The notes beneath the pieces were generated by a model, which made no database searches, was not told where the DNA came from, and saw only the letters and a program-made list of their open reading frames with translations. The translations under genes and the position numbers were made by a program. A stretch of DNA of 17,582 bases from DAOOOU01 sp964435635 (GTDB lineage: Bacteria; Bacillota_I; Bacilli_A; RF39; UBA660): positions 1 to 17,582 of the forward strand of contig CAYSZU010000018.1 of assembly GCA_964435635.1 (NCBI GenBank), read 5' to 3'. Shown piece after piece: positions 1 to 7,770 of the stretch. Position 1 is the stretch's first letter. Every line of letters starts with the position of its first letter.

Positions 1-2
1 TG

Positions 3-65
3 ATATCTTATCAATTCACTATGAGAGTTGTAAATACACTCATTACTCGCTCCAAAAGGAAATAA
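3..65 (+). CDS. C-terminal end of an unidentified upstream protein (partial)
   Basis: The frame starting at base 3 stays open from the window edge and ends at TAA 63-65. Its last residues read MRVVNTLITRSKRK, a basic tail. A strong rho-independent hairpin begins at the stop codon itself, which is the usual arrangement for the last gene of an operon. Only about 20 residues are visible, so the product cannot be named. A second frame, starting at base 2, is also open and runs through the hairpin, which makes it less likely. The call rests on the terminator placement and is uncertain. Confidence 0.4.
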   Translation: MSYQFTMRVVNTLITRSKRK

Positions 66-96
66 CTTACGAAATAAAAAGGTTTCGTAAGTTTTT
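64..96 (+). terminator. Rho-independent terminator of the upstream gene
   Basis: An 11-bp perfect stem, AACTTACGAAA (64-74) with TTTCGTAAGTT (83-93), closes an 8-base loop and runs into a T-rich tail. It insulates the pheST promoter about 30 bases downstream from whatever lies to the left. Confidence 0.8.
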
Positions 97-127
97 ATTT
101 GGAATAACCTTTATACTAAAGCATTAA

Positions 128-156
128 TTGACACAGATTAATATCTGTAGTATTAT
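128..156 (+). promoter_or_regulatory. Sigma-A type promoter of the pheST operon
   Basis: A perfect -35 box TTGACA (128-133) is separated by exactly 17 bases from the -10 box TATTAT (151-156). Transcription should start near 163, just before the T-box leader. The spacer holds a short inverted repeat (CAGAT at 134-138, ATCTG at 143-147), which may be chance. Confidence 0.82.
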
Positions 157-162
157 TTAACT

Positions 163-454
163 AATCTTATATGAAAGCGATGAAAAGAAATAGTAAGTAT
201 TAATAAGCTGTTAAAGAGAGTCTTAACTGGTGTGATAAGATACTGCTTAAAATATTGAATTCCTCTTTGAGTAGATTGTTGAAATTATAGTAGGCAGTTT
301 TGGGTTCACCCATTATAGTGATAGAGTAAGACCAATTAAAGTTTGGTAAACTTGATAAGGTTAGTATTGTGAAGTACTAACAAACCAGAGGTGGTACCAC
401 GATTTTTACTATCGTCCTCTAATAAAGACTTTATTAGAGCGCGATAGTTTTTTT
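163..454 (+). promoter_or_regulatory. T-box riboswitch leader specific for tRNA-Phe
   Basis: The leader has the parts of a T-box in order. The Stem I region (about 176-275) carries an AGAGAG element (215-220), a small distal hairpin (TCTTA/TAAGA, 221-240) and a specifier-loop sequence GAATTCC in which TTC at 260-262 reads as a Phe codon. A Stem III hairpin pairs GTTAGTA (360-366) with TACTAAC (375-381). The T-box core follows at 387-401. In the antiterminator, AGAGG (387-391) pairs with CCTCT (416-420) and ACGAT (399-403) with ATCGT (411-415), leaving the canonical 7-base bulge TGGTACC (392-398). The bulge's UGGU pairs with an ACCA tRNA end, which fits discriminator A. Uncharged tRNA-Phe should stabilise the antiterminator and switch pheST on. 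The start coordinate is inferred from the promoter. Confidence 0.93.
408..454 (+). terminator. Regulated intrinsic terminator of the T-box
   Basis: ACTATCG (408-414) pairs with CGATAGT (442-448), and CTCTAATAAA (417-426) pairs with TTTATTAGAG (430-439). Seven T residues follow (448-454). The 5' arm (408-420) contains the 3' half of the antiterminator, so the two structures exclude each other, as expected for a transcription-attenuation switch. Confidence 0.9.
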
Positions 455-551
455 ATGACGATAGTTTTAATTAAAGCAGTAACCCTTGAAATAAGAATAA
501 TATTTAACCAAAATAACCAAATAAAAGTTATAATAATAGTGGAGGTAACAA

Positions 552-1589
552 ATGAAAGAAAAATTAAATGATATTTTAATCGCCGGGGAACAAAAAATCT
601 TAACGGCTAAAACGAGCTTTGAACTACTAAATATAAAATCATCCCTACTTGGTAAGCAAGGATCGCTTTCAAGTGTTTTAAAAGAACTTCCAGCGCTTGA
701 TGCTAAAGAACGTTCTGAAATCGGTAAAACTGCTAATGAAATTAAAACTCATTTAACAGATATAATTGAGAAAAAACAAGAAGAAATAGAACTAAAAGAA
801 TCAGAAGTAGCAGCTGATTTTGATGTATCAGTGCCTGGCTTATTACCAGCTAGTGGCGCTTTGCATCCAATTACGCAAATGTGTTATGACCTTAATGATG
901 CCTTCCGCTCAATGGGATTTGAAATATTTCAAGAATCAGATATAACAAGTGAGTTATATGGCTTTGATTATTTAAATTTCCCACCTAATCACCCGGCACG
1001 AGAAAGTATGGATACTTTTTGGCTAAATGATCATGATAAAGGTCAAGGTGGTGAAAGACTTTGCCTTCGTCCCCATCTTACTGGGGCAAGTATTAGATAT
1101 CTTCAAACGCATAAACCACCTTATCGTTTCGTTTATCCAGGAAGAGTTTACCGTAATGAAACAGTTGATGCAAGACATGAAAGAGCTTTCTTTCAATACG
1201 AAGCGCTTATTGTTGATCAAGACTTTACCTTCTCTTCGGGCAAAATAATGATTCAAAGTATTTTATCAAAGGTCTTTGGTCGTGATGTTCCGGTTAGAAT
1301 GCGCGCTGGCTTCTTCCCTTTTGTTGAACCAGGTTTTGAAATAGACATGGTCTGCTTAGTTTGTGAAGGAAAAGGCTGTAGCGTTTGTAAGCATGTTGGC
1401 TGGATAGAGATTATGCCCGGTGGAACACCCCATCCAAATGTTCTTGAAGCAGCCGGATTAAACCCAGAAGAATATACTGGCTTTTATATCAATATCGGTC
1501 TAGACCGACTAGTTATGATGCGCTATGGTATTAATGATGTAAGATTATTTCACAGTGGCGATCTTAGATTCTTAAACCAATTTAAATAG
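552..1589 (+). CDS. pheS: Phenylalanine--tRNA ligase alpha subunit (divergent subfamily)
   Basis: This is the catalytic subunit of the alpha2-beta2 PheRS, which attaches Phe to tRNA-Phe in the cytoplasm. At 345 aa it is the normal length. An N-terminal tRNA-binding coiled coil covers about residues 1-90, followed by the class II synthetase core. Motif 2 reads GRVYRNETVDARHERAFFQY (197-216), motif 3 is GLDRL (316-320), and the C-terminus DLRFLNQF is typical. A four-cysteine zinc-ribbon-like knuckle, C268-x2-C271-x4-C276-x2-C279, sits before GWIEI. Several signature segments differ from the common bacterial form: RPHLTGASIR (173-182) replaces RTHTS-x-QIR, and GFYINIG (310-316) replaces GFAFGMG. 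The start follows GGAGG at 541-545, seven bases upstream. The gene is regulated by the T-box and sits ten bases before pheT. Confidence 0.97.
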   Translation: MKEKLNDILIAGEQKILTAKTSFELLNIKSSLLGKQGSLSSVLKELPALDAKERSEIGKTANEIKTHLTDIIEKKQEEIELKESEVAADFDVSVPGLLPASGALHPITQMCYDLNDAFRSMGFEIFQESDITSELYGFDYLNFPPNHPARESMDTFWLNDHDKGQGGERLCLRPHLTGASIRYLQTHKPPYRFVYPGRVYRNETVDARHERAFFQYEALIVDQDFTFSSGKIMIQSILSKVFGRDVPVRMRAGFFPFVEPGFEIDMVCLVCEGKGCSVCKHVGWIEIMPGGTPHPNVLEAAGLNPEEYTGFYINIGLDRLVMMRYGINDVRLFHSGDLRFLNQFK

Positions 1590-1599
1590 GAGGAAAATT

Positions 1600-4035
1600 A
1601 TGAAAGTATCACTAAAGTGGCTAAAAGATTATGTGAAAATACCTAAAGATTTAGCCTTATCACAAATCATTCAAGATTTAACGATGTCAACTGTTGAAGT
1701 AGAAGGCACAACTGAACTATCACCCCGCTTTGATAAAATAGTAATTGGGATAATAAAAGAGGTTCTTCCTCATCCAAATGCCGATAAACTTAAAATATGT
1801 AAAACTGATATCGGTAATGATATCAAGGAGATAGTCTGTGGCGGAATAAATTTAAGTGCCAATATGAAAGTCGCAGTTGCCCTACCTGGAGCCTTGGTGC
1901 GCTGGCATGGCGAAGGTGAACTTATTGAAATTGGGATTACAAAAGTACGAGATGTTGAAAGTTATGGAATGATTTGCGCTGCAACAGAAATTGGTTTGGC
2001 TGATTTATTTTCAGCTACCCATGAAGCTGAAATAATCGATTTATCAGAAATTGACGCAAAAGCTGGAACTCCTATTGCAGTTGCCCTTGAACTAGATGAC
2101 ACTATTCTAGAAATAGATAATAAATCATTAACTAATAGACCAGATTTATGGGGCCATTACGGGATTGCTAGAGAATTATCGGCCATTTATAATTTACCTT
2201 TTAACGAGATCTTACCGTTTAAAGATGAATTAAATAAAGGGACCTTTGTTGAGATAGCAGATTCTAAACTTTGTCCAAGATATATCGGTTTAAAGATGAC
2301 TGGACTTTCAATTAAGCCTTCATCATTTGAAATCCAAAAACGCCTTTGGAGTGTTGGGCTACGCCCCATCAACGCAATAGTAGATATAACAAATTACGTC
2401 ATGCTAACAACTGGGCAACCAACCCACGCTTTTGACGCTGATAACATAAAAGGTTCTATTGCTGTTCGACTTGCTAATAATGAAGAAAAATTAATTCTAT
2501 TAAATAAAGCTGAGTTAGAACTAACAAAAGAAGACTTAGTAATTACTGATGAACGTGGTCCAGTAGGACTTGCAGGTATTATGGGAGGCGAAATAGACTC
2601 TGTTTTATCAACAACCGATAAAGTTATCTTAGAAATAGCAAATTTTTCACCAATGAACATTAGAAAAACCGCTATTCGTTATGAAACAAAGACTGAAGCA
2701 GCAATCAGATTTGAAAAAGGGATTGACCCGGAAAGATGTGATCTTGCCCTTACCCTTTCAATCGAAATGTTTAAGCAAAATTTTCCTGAATTATCAATAA
2801 TTGAATTTCAAGATAACTATCCTAGACCATCTGAAAATAAATCAGTTGCGGTATCACTTAACTGGTTAGAGAAAAGACTTGGCAAAAAAATTGCTAACGA
2901 TGAAATTGAATCGATTCTTAGTAGATTAGGTTTTAAAGTAGACTTTAATGGTGACATTATGAGTATCGTTATTCCATCTTGGCGTGCCACAGGTGATATT
3001 TCAATCCCAAATGATATTTTAGAAGAAATAGCTAGAATTCATGGTTTCGAAAATTTTGAACCGGTTCCTATTTCAACTACAATTAACGGGTCAATAAATC
3101 AATTAGATCTTGATCTCGATCGAAAGATTAGAGAGTATCTAGCCTTTAGATGTGGAATGCAAGAAATTTATACTTATCCTTGGGTTAATAACGAATATCT
3201 AAAAGCGATTTTTAATAATTCAGACGGAATGTTATCGCTTTCAACTCCGCCAACTCCAGACGAAAAATTTATTCGTTCTTCATTGATTCCTAATCTTTGT
3301 AAAGCAGTTGCAAGCAACCTCCGTTTTACAAAAGAATTTTCTTTATTCGAATCAGCCCAAATATTCTATGATCGTGAATTTGCAGCAAAATACGATTCAA
3401 AAGAATTATTGCCACTCCAATATAAATTTGTTGCTGGAGCTTATGTTAGCGAAAGAAATAAACTAGAAGCTAATTTCCGGAACGTTAAAGGAATTATTGA
3501 AGCTCTACCACGTTATATTCATATTGAAGCTATAACTTTGGAAAACAACGAGAAGCCAATCTGGGCTGATGATAAAGTATGGTTAAATATTACTTTTGAA
3601 GGTGAAATAATTGGTAATATTGCTCTTTTATCAAATAAAGCTGCTCTTGAATGCGGGATAAAAAATAGCGCTGTAATGCTTTTTGAAATAAATATTGATG
3701 CTCTAAAACCGTTACCTTCTCGTACCAATAAATTTACAAATATTCCAGAATATCCCTTAGTTGATTATGACTTATCACTTTTGTTTAAAAGATCAGTTAA
3801 ATGGACCGATATTTTAAAGGTTATTAAAGATAGTAATAATTCCGAAGACATTCTTCGAGATGTATCGTTTGTTGGAGAATATAAAGGCCAACAAGTACCG
3901 GAAAATAAAAAATCAATTACTCTTAGATTAGTAATTGGTTCCTTAAACAAAACTTTAACATCAAACGAAATTGAAAATTATGCTAATACAATAATAACTA
4001 ATTTAAAAGATGCCCTTGGTGGCGAACTTAGATAA
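1600..4035 (+). CDS. pheT: Phenylalanine--tRNA ligase beta subunit
   Basis: This is the editing and tRNA-binding partner of PheS, at the usual 811 aa. Domains in order are: an N-terminal segment; an EMAP/OB tRNA-binding domain (about 40-150, with HPNADKLKICK); a B3/4 editing domain (about 220-375, PINAIVDITNYVM and GQPTHAFDAD); a B5 domain (about 409-478); a catalytic-like core (about 480-700); and a C-terminal anticodon-binding FDX-ACB domain (about 711-811, beginning near FTNIPEYPLVDYDLSLLF). B3/4 should hydrolyse mischarged Tyr-tRNA-Phe. The start follows AGGAGG, part of which overlaps the pheS stop, so the two are co-translated and share the T-box control. The LTNRPDLWGHYGIARE segment is slightly unusual in wording and parallels the divergence in PheS. 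Confidence 0.97.
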   Translation: MKVSLKWLKDYVKIPKDLALSQIIQDLTMSTVEVEGTTELSPRFDKIVIGIIKEVLPHPNADKLKICKTDIGNDIKEIVCGGINLSANMKVAVALPGALVRWHGEGELIEIGITKVRDVESYGMICAATEIGLADLFSATHEAEIIDLSEIDAKAGTPIAVALELDDTILEIDNKSLTNRPDLWGHYGIARELSAIYNLPFNEILPFKDELNKGTFVEIADSKLCPRYIGLKMTGLSIKPSSFEIQKRLWSVGLRPINAIVDITNYVMLTTGQPTHAFDADNIKGSIAVRLANNEEKLILLNKAELELTKEDLVITDERGPVGLAGIMGGEIDSVLSTTDKVILEIANFSPMNIRKTAIRYETKTEAAIRFEKGIDPERCDLALTLSIEMFKQNFPELSIIEFQDNYPRPSENKSVAVSLNWLEKRLGKKIANDEIESILSRLGFKVDFNGDIMSIVIPSWRATGDISIPNDILEEIARIHGFENFEPVPISTTINGSINQLDLDLDRKIREYLAFRCGMQEIYTYPWVNNEYLKAIFNNSDGMLSLSTPPTPDEKFIRSSLIPNLCKAVASNLRFTKEFSLFESAQIFYDREFAAKYDSKELLPLQYKFVAGAYVSERNKLEANFRNVKGIIEALPRYIHIEAITLENNEKPIWADDKVWLNITFEGEIIGNIALLSNKAALECGIKNSAVMLFEINIDALKPLPSRTNKFTNIPEYPLVDYDLSLLFKRSVKWTDILKVIKDSNNSEDILRDVSFVGEYKGQQVPENKKSITLRLVIGSLNKTLTSNEIENYANTIITNLKDALGGELR

Positions 4036-4088
4036 TAGTTACTAGATTAATAAATAGCTATTAACTTATAAAAAAGAATTGGCTTAAT

Positions 4089-4118
4089 AAAAATTGATTA
4101 GAAATCAATTTTTATTTT
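4089..4118. terminator. Bidirectional intrinsic terminator after pheT
   Basis: An 11-bp stem, AAAAATTGATT (4089-4099) with AATCAATTTTT (4103-4113), closes a three-base loop. T-rich sequence follows on the plus strand, and U-rich sequence also follows on the minus strand. It can serve pheT from the left and any minus-strand transcript arriving from the right. Confidence 0.7.
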
Positions 4119-4228
4119 AGGAGTAATTTTAGTTGTTCGTTATCATCTAGTTTTTCAGTTAGATCAACCCCAAAAAAGGCTTTTATTTCATTTTCGTTTT
4201 TTTGGCGTTTTTCTTCATCTGGTGACAT
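4112..4228 (-). CDS. Doubtful small ORF, 38 codons
   Basis: The ATG at 4226-4228 opens a 38-residue, highly charged, helical-looking peptide (MSPDEEKRQKNENEIKAFFG, ending KLLLK) that stops inside the bidirectional terminator. The frame is open further upstream to an ATG at 4298-4300, but that extension translates the terminator hairpin of the preceding gene and is not credible as coding. No ribosome binding site is visible before either ATG. It could be a small protein, the remnant of a decayed gene, or chance; I recognise no family. Confidence 0.25.
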   Translation of the reverse strand: MSPDEEKRQKNENEIKAFFGVDLTEKLDDNEQLKLLLK

Positions 4229-4269
4229 AAATAATAAATATTTTATTAGTAATTTAACTAAATTTTTAC

Positions 4270-4297
4270 AAAAAAAGCCTTGCAATATTACAAGGCT
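4270..4297 (-). terminator. Terminator of the orphan operon
   Basis: On the minus strand, AGCCTTG (4297-4291) pairs with CAAGGCT (4282-4276) across an 8-base loop and is followed by seven U residues (4276-4270). It lies five bases after the stop of the 95-aa gene, so it closes the 8.0-4.3 kb operon. Confidence 0.85.
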
Positions 4298-4301
4298 CAT
4301 A

Positions 4302-4589
4302 CTATTTATAAAAATTATCAGTAATTATTTTTATGGAACTAGCGCTTATTTCTTGTAGATTTAGTATATAAACTAATAAACCTTCTAAAAAGTCATCCTC
4401 AGTACAATCAGCTTTATTTATATCTAAAAGCTCAGTATTAACTAAGAACTCAGTACTGTGATTAAAATCTTTCCCGATTTTATCAAATACTCCCAATAAT
4501 TCTTTTATTAGTTTAATAATTTCTGAACGCTTAGTTTCTAAGTCAAGATTTTTAAAAGCACTGACATAATCATTTAATTCGTTTTGCAT
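4302..4589 (-). CDS. Hypothetical acidic 95-aa protein, last gene of orphan operon
   Basis: I do not recognise this family. It is a small, soluble, mostly helical-looking acidic protein with no signal peptide or membrane segment. It contains an amphipathic stretch LETKRSEIIKLIKELLG (about residues 17-33) and a single cysteine in an acidic patch (ADCTEDDF, about 60-67). The ATG is preceded by a strong GGAGG five bases upstream that overlaps the TAG stop of the upstream gene (stop at 4598-4600), so translation of the two is tightly coupled. A strong terminator follows. Conserved coupling would suggest it works with the ~374-aa and 673-aa neighbours, but its function cannot be read from sequence. 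Confidence 0.75.
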   Translation of the reverse strand: MQNELNDYVSAFKNLDLETKRSEIIKLIKELLGVFDKIGKDFNHSTEFLVNTELLDINKADCTEDDFLEGLLVYILNLQEISASSIKIITDNFYK

Positions 4590-4597
4590 TTTTCCTC

Positions 4598-5721
4598 CTA
4601 AATAAATGAATTGTTTATTTCATCTGTCGTTTGATTTCTAAACTGATCATTATATGGGGTTTTTTCTCTTAAAACCGCAACTACTTGATAAAATTTAGAC
4701 TTACTTTGAAAGCGCAATATTGCCGCTTGATGAGCTTGATCGTGGGCTCTTGTCTGGCTTTCTTCTAAAGCTGCTCTTTCTTTAGCTTCCTGCTCTGCTA
4801 TTCTTTCGCTCTCTTTTTGAGCTTCAGCTCTTTTATACTCTTCACTATTTTTAATTTCCTCTTGAATAGCAGTTTCTTTCTCTTGTTCAATTCTTTTTGC
4901 CGATTTAAATATTAATAACCCTGCATTATCCTCCGAATATCTACTACCATTTTCTAATGAAGATGATAAGCGAGTTGATATTAGCGAAATACTGCCATCT
5001 TCTTCTCGAACAAACTTAAATCCCCGATGATATTCACTAAAATTAGATGAGCTCTCAGGATTACCAGAAAAGCTTGCCTGTCTTAAATAGCCATCGAACT
5101 TTTTAATATTCTCCTCAATTAATTCACCTTCTAGGCCATAGTACTTCTGCATTTTACGAGCAACTTCTTCAATTTGATCGATTATAGGTCTATTTATATC
5201 AGAATAATGAACTTTTTCTTTTTCATAAGAATAATTTTTCCGAGGAACTTCTTTAGTTTTAAAATTAGTTATGTCATAAGTGTCTAGTTTGTATGTTTTA
5301 CTCTCTACCATAGTTGTAAGCAATTTCAATTCCAAGAAGAAAGGAATGCTTTTTTCTTCTGTTGCCACATTATAACAATCGTTAGGATCGAAATTACCAC
5401 TAAAAATCATATCTAATTCTTCATTTGTTGCTTTCTCCGGAAGGATATCAACAATAGTAAGCATCGCTAATATCGCTTTGATTTGTCTTTCGCTGCCGTA
5501 ACCACCATGCTGCGTATTATTTAAGATATGTGATACTCCTCTTTCAATCATTGTTCTAATTTCATTTGGTTTTTTAAATTTTAATAATGCTTCAACAAAT
5601 CGTTCGGCATGTTGACGATCTTCAAAAAAACTTCTTGACCAACTGTAAAGACCCCAACAATGCTATTAACATCATATTTAGTAAAACCGTTAACCTTTAA
5701 TTCGTCATCGTATCCCATCAT
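4598..5721 (-). CDS. Hypothetical ~374-aa protein with an apparent one-base frameshift
   Basis: I do not recognise this family. The longest intact frame starts at 5551 (317 aa) but has no ribosome binding site there. The same frame stays open upstream to about 5670 and encodes credible protein (LYSWSRSFFEDRQHAERF). An ATG-ATG start at 5721-5716 with a good AGAGGTGG site opens MMGYDDELKVNGFTKYDVNS in another frame. The two frames join smoothly if one G is added to the minus-strand GGGG run (CCCC at 5652-5655), giving IVGGLYSWS and a 374-aa protein. The N-terminal half looks globular. Residues about 277-335 form an Ala/Glu-rich coiled coil, and a short C-terminal module (337-374) resembles the end of the 673-aa neighbour. 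The lesion may be a real mutation or a homopolymer sequencing error. Confidence 0.65.
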
Positions 5722-5737
5722 AATAATTTACCACCTC

Positions 5738-7759
5738 TTACATTCCTAAATTTGAAATGTTTTCGTCTTCTTTATTTATCTCGCTAATTATCTCATCCAT
5801 ATTCCTTTTTTTGCCGGATAAAGCAAGAACAACTTTTTCCTTTGTGCTTGATTTTTGCCATTTAGCTTGGGCTTCCTCTAAACGTTTTTTTGCTTCCAAA
5901 TCATTAATTGAAGCAATATTACTTTTTTGGTCTAAAAATCTTGGTTCTTCATTAAGATATTTACGACAAATTTCTGCTAGAAATAAGGTTTCCTTTTCAT
6001 TTGTTTTTGCTTCGATTTTTGATACCTTCTTAAATATTATCGCACTAAATTCGCGTTGAAGAATATTAAGGGCTTGCGCCTTGCGCTCTTCGTGAACTCT
6101 ATCATTTTCCGCAGCTTTTACTTCATGCTCTTCCGCCTCTTTAATTCTCCCGTTCATTCGGGCTGCTTGTGCCAAGTCACGAGCTTCATTAAAGTAATAA
6201 CCATATTTTATTTGGTTAACAATATCTAAATATACCGCTGGTATTTCTTCAACTGGCACATGAACTGGAATTGCTTTTAAGTCATATTTTTTGTTTGTGG
6301 CAATTGCTGAATAAATAATACCTTGATATATTTGGTCTTTAGCATTATTAATCAAGAATTTCTTTTCTCGGACCGCAACATTTTTATATATACCTTGTTC
6401 TGTTGGGGTAATCCCTTTTTTCTTACTTTCAAGAGCAATCTCTGCAATGACTCTCTCTTTTAAATCTAGGCTTTGCTTATTTAAAAAATCCATAAATTTT
6501 TTCTGATATTTATTAAACTTGATCATTCGCTCTTTCAAAGAATATAAATGATAAGTGCTTCTAATTTTAGACTCACGCTCAGCATAACTAACTGTAGCAT
6601 TTAAAACTGTACTATCAAAAATATCATCAGCAAGTTCTTGAGCCAACTGGAATAAATTTCTTACACCTAAATATTCAATGTCACTTTTCGTTGGAGTTTC
6701 GTCAAAATGGCGATTATAATAATGATTCATTATTCTTACGATTTCACGTTCGGCAGTATTGTAACCATATTCATGTTCATTAAGCGGCTTATACTGACCC
6801 TTTTCATATAATTCATCATACTTTTTTTTCTCAGCTGCTTGTTCTTGCCAATTTGAAATATTAATCGGCGTTTCCTTAACTTCTCCTTGCTTTTCTGCTT
6901 CAGGTTCATGGTATTGAGTAATCGTTGTTTTTGGCTCATCTTGATTATCTACTTTTTTCACATCTTTTTTTTCAGCTATCTTAGCCATTATTTCATAATG
7001 CATTTGATTAATAAAATCTTCTCTTGTCGTACAATATTTTGAATAAATTGTATTTATCTTTGCTAAAAGTTCAGTAAGGACCATCTTATTATCCTTACTT
7101 ATAATTTTATTAAGTTCTTTTTTAACTTTATGTCTAACTTTCTTCATATCACTTTGATCGGGGTTCTTATTAAGTTCAGCTCTAATATTATTAATATGAC
7201 GCACAAATTGCCGACCTTTTAGATTGGCTAAAAAATATTCAACAACATCTTGCTCTTTAGCAATTTGGCGCGACTCCGCAAAACTTATTTTAGCACCAGG
7301 ATATGTCGGTGTTGTTGGGGTTGACTTTTCTTTTTTTGGTTTTTCAGCAACTACCTCAACTTTTTTTTCAATCTTTTTTAGATAACGATATTGAAAATCA
7401 TAGGCAACAACGCTAGGAATATTAACTGTAGCATCATATTTGTTAGCTCCAATCAATACCGAATCGTAAGGGACGCTAGCATATCTAGCTTCTCTTGCGG
7501 CAGCTATTAAAAGCTTTTGTCCTGATTTTTTTTCAATATCTTCTAGAACTTGCCTAATCTTTTTAGTTGTTTTGTGAATTCTCACATTATAATCTTCCGG
7601 ACTTTGTTTCCTAGTTTGACTGGCTTCTCGATCAATCTTTTCCAGCTTGTCTATGTATTTTTTATACTTACTATTATAGCTTTTTTTCCCAGCTTCAATT
7701 AAAGCTTCAATAAAATAATCATAGGCATATTCTGTTTTTTTCGGTTTTTCATAATCCAT
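5738..7759 (-). CDS. Hypothetical 673-aa charged, largely helical protein
   Basis: I do not recognise this family. The protein is cytoplasmic by composition, with no signal peptide or transmembrane segment, and is rich in Lys and Glu. Visible regions: helical N-terminal domain (about 10-130); a Pro/Lys/Thr linker (KPKKEKSTPTTPTYPG, 140-155); a second helical domain (about 165-265); an acidic, low-complexity linker (about 266-310); a third domain with aromatic-rich helices (about 325-430); and a long helical C-terminal half with a coiled-coil stretch (about 525-570). The end (620-665) resembles the C-terminus of the ~374-aa neighbour. A normal start follows the 79-aa gene's stop by 11 bases, so it is the second gene of the operon. 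A scaffold or structural role is only a guess. Confidence 0.85.
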   Translation of the reverse strand: MDYEKPKKTEYAYDYFIEALIEAGKKSYNSKYKKYIDKLEKIDREASQTRKQSPEDYNVRIHKTTKKIRQVLEDIEKKSGQKLLIAAAREARYASVPYDSVLIGANKYDATVNIPSVVAYDFQYRYLKKIEKKVEVVAEKPKKEKSTPTTPTYPGAKISFAESRQIAKEQDVVEYFLANLKGRQFVRHINNIRAELNKNPDQSDMKKVRHKVKKELNKIISKDNKMVLTELLAKINTIYSKYCTTREDFINQMHYEIMAKIAEKKDVKKVDNQDEPKTTITQYHEPEAEKQGEVKETPINISNWQEQAAEKKKYDELYEKGQYKPLNEHEYGYNTAEREIVRIMNHYYNRHFDETPTKSDIEYLGVRNLFQLAQELADDIFDSTVLNATVSYAERESKIRSTYHLYSLKERMIKFNKYQKKFMDFLNKQSLDLKERVIAEIALESKKKGITPTEQGIYKNVAVREKKFLINNAKDQIYQGIIYSAIATNKKYDLKAIPVHVPVEEIPAVYLDIVNQIKYGYYFNEARDLAQAARMNGRIKEAEEHEVKAAENDRVHEERKAQALNILQREFSAIIFKKVSKIEAKTNEKETLFLAEICRKYLNEEPRFLDQKSNIASINDLEAKKRLEEAQAKWQKSSTKEKVVLALSGKKRNMDEIISEINKEDENISNLGM

Positions 7760-7770
7760 CTAATTATCAC

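Noticed and set aside
1..60. 3' end of a tRNA or other structured RNA at the left edge
   Set aside because: There is no T-loop or CCA-type end; the short stems seen do not match a known RNA, and an open frame ending at the terminator explains it better.
529..534. TATAAT just before pheS as a second promoter
   Set aside because: Transcription would start at the ribosome binding site and no -35 box is properly spaced; it is likely chance in AT-rich DNA.
1023..1256. Open frames on both strands inside pheS, and similar ones inside pheT, the 673-aa gene, nahK and ZIP
   Set aside because: They are shadows of real genes, without ribosome binding sites or protein-like composition.
4229..4300. Upstream extension of the small ORF from ATG 4300 (MSLVILQGFFCK...)
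   Set aside because: This part translates the terminator hairpin of the 95-aa gene and has no ribosome binding site.
5640..5670. Programmed -1 frameshifting instead of a lesion
   Set aside because: The site reads ATT-GTT-GGG-GTC, which is not an X-XXY-YYZ slippery heptamer, and re-pairing of the Gly tRNA one base back would be on TGG. No strong downstream structure was seen.
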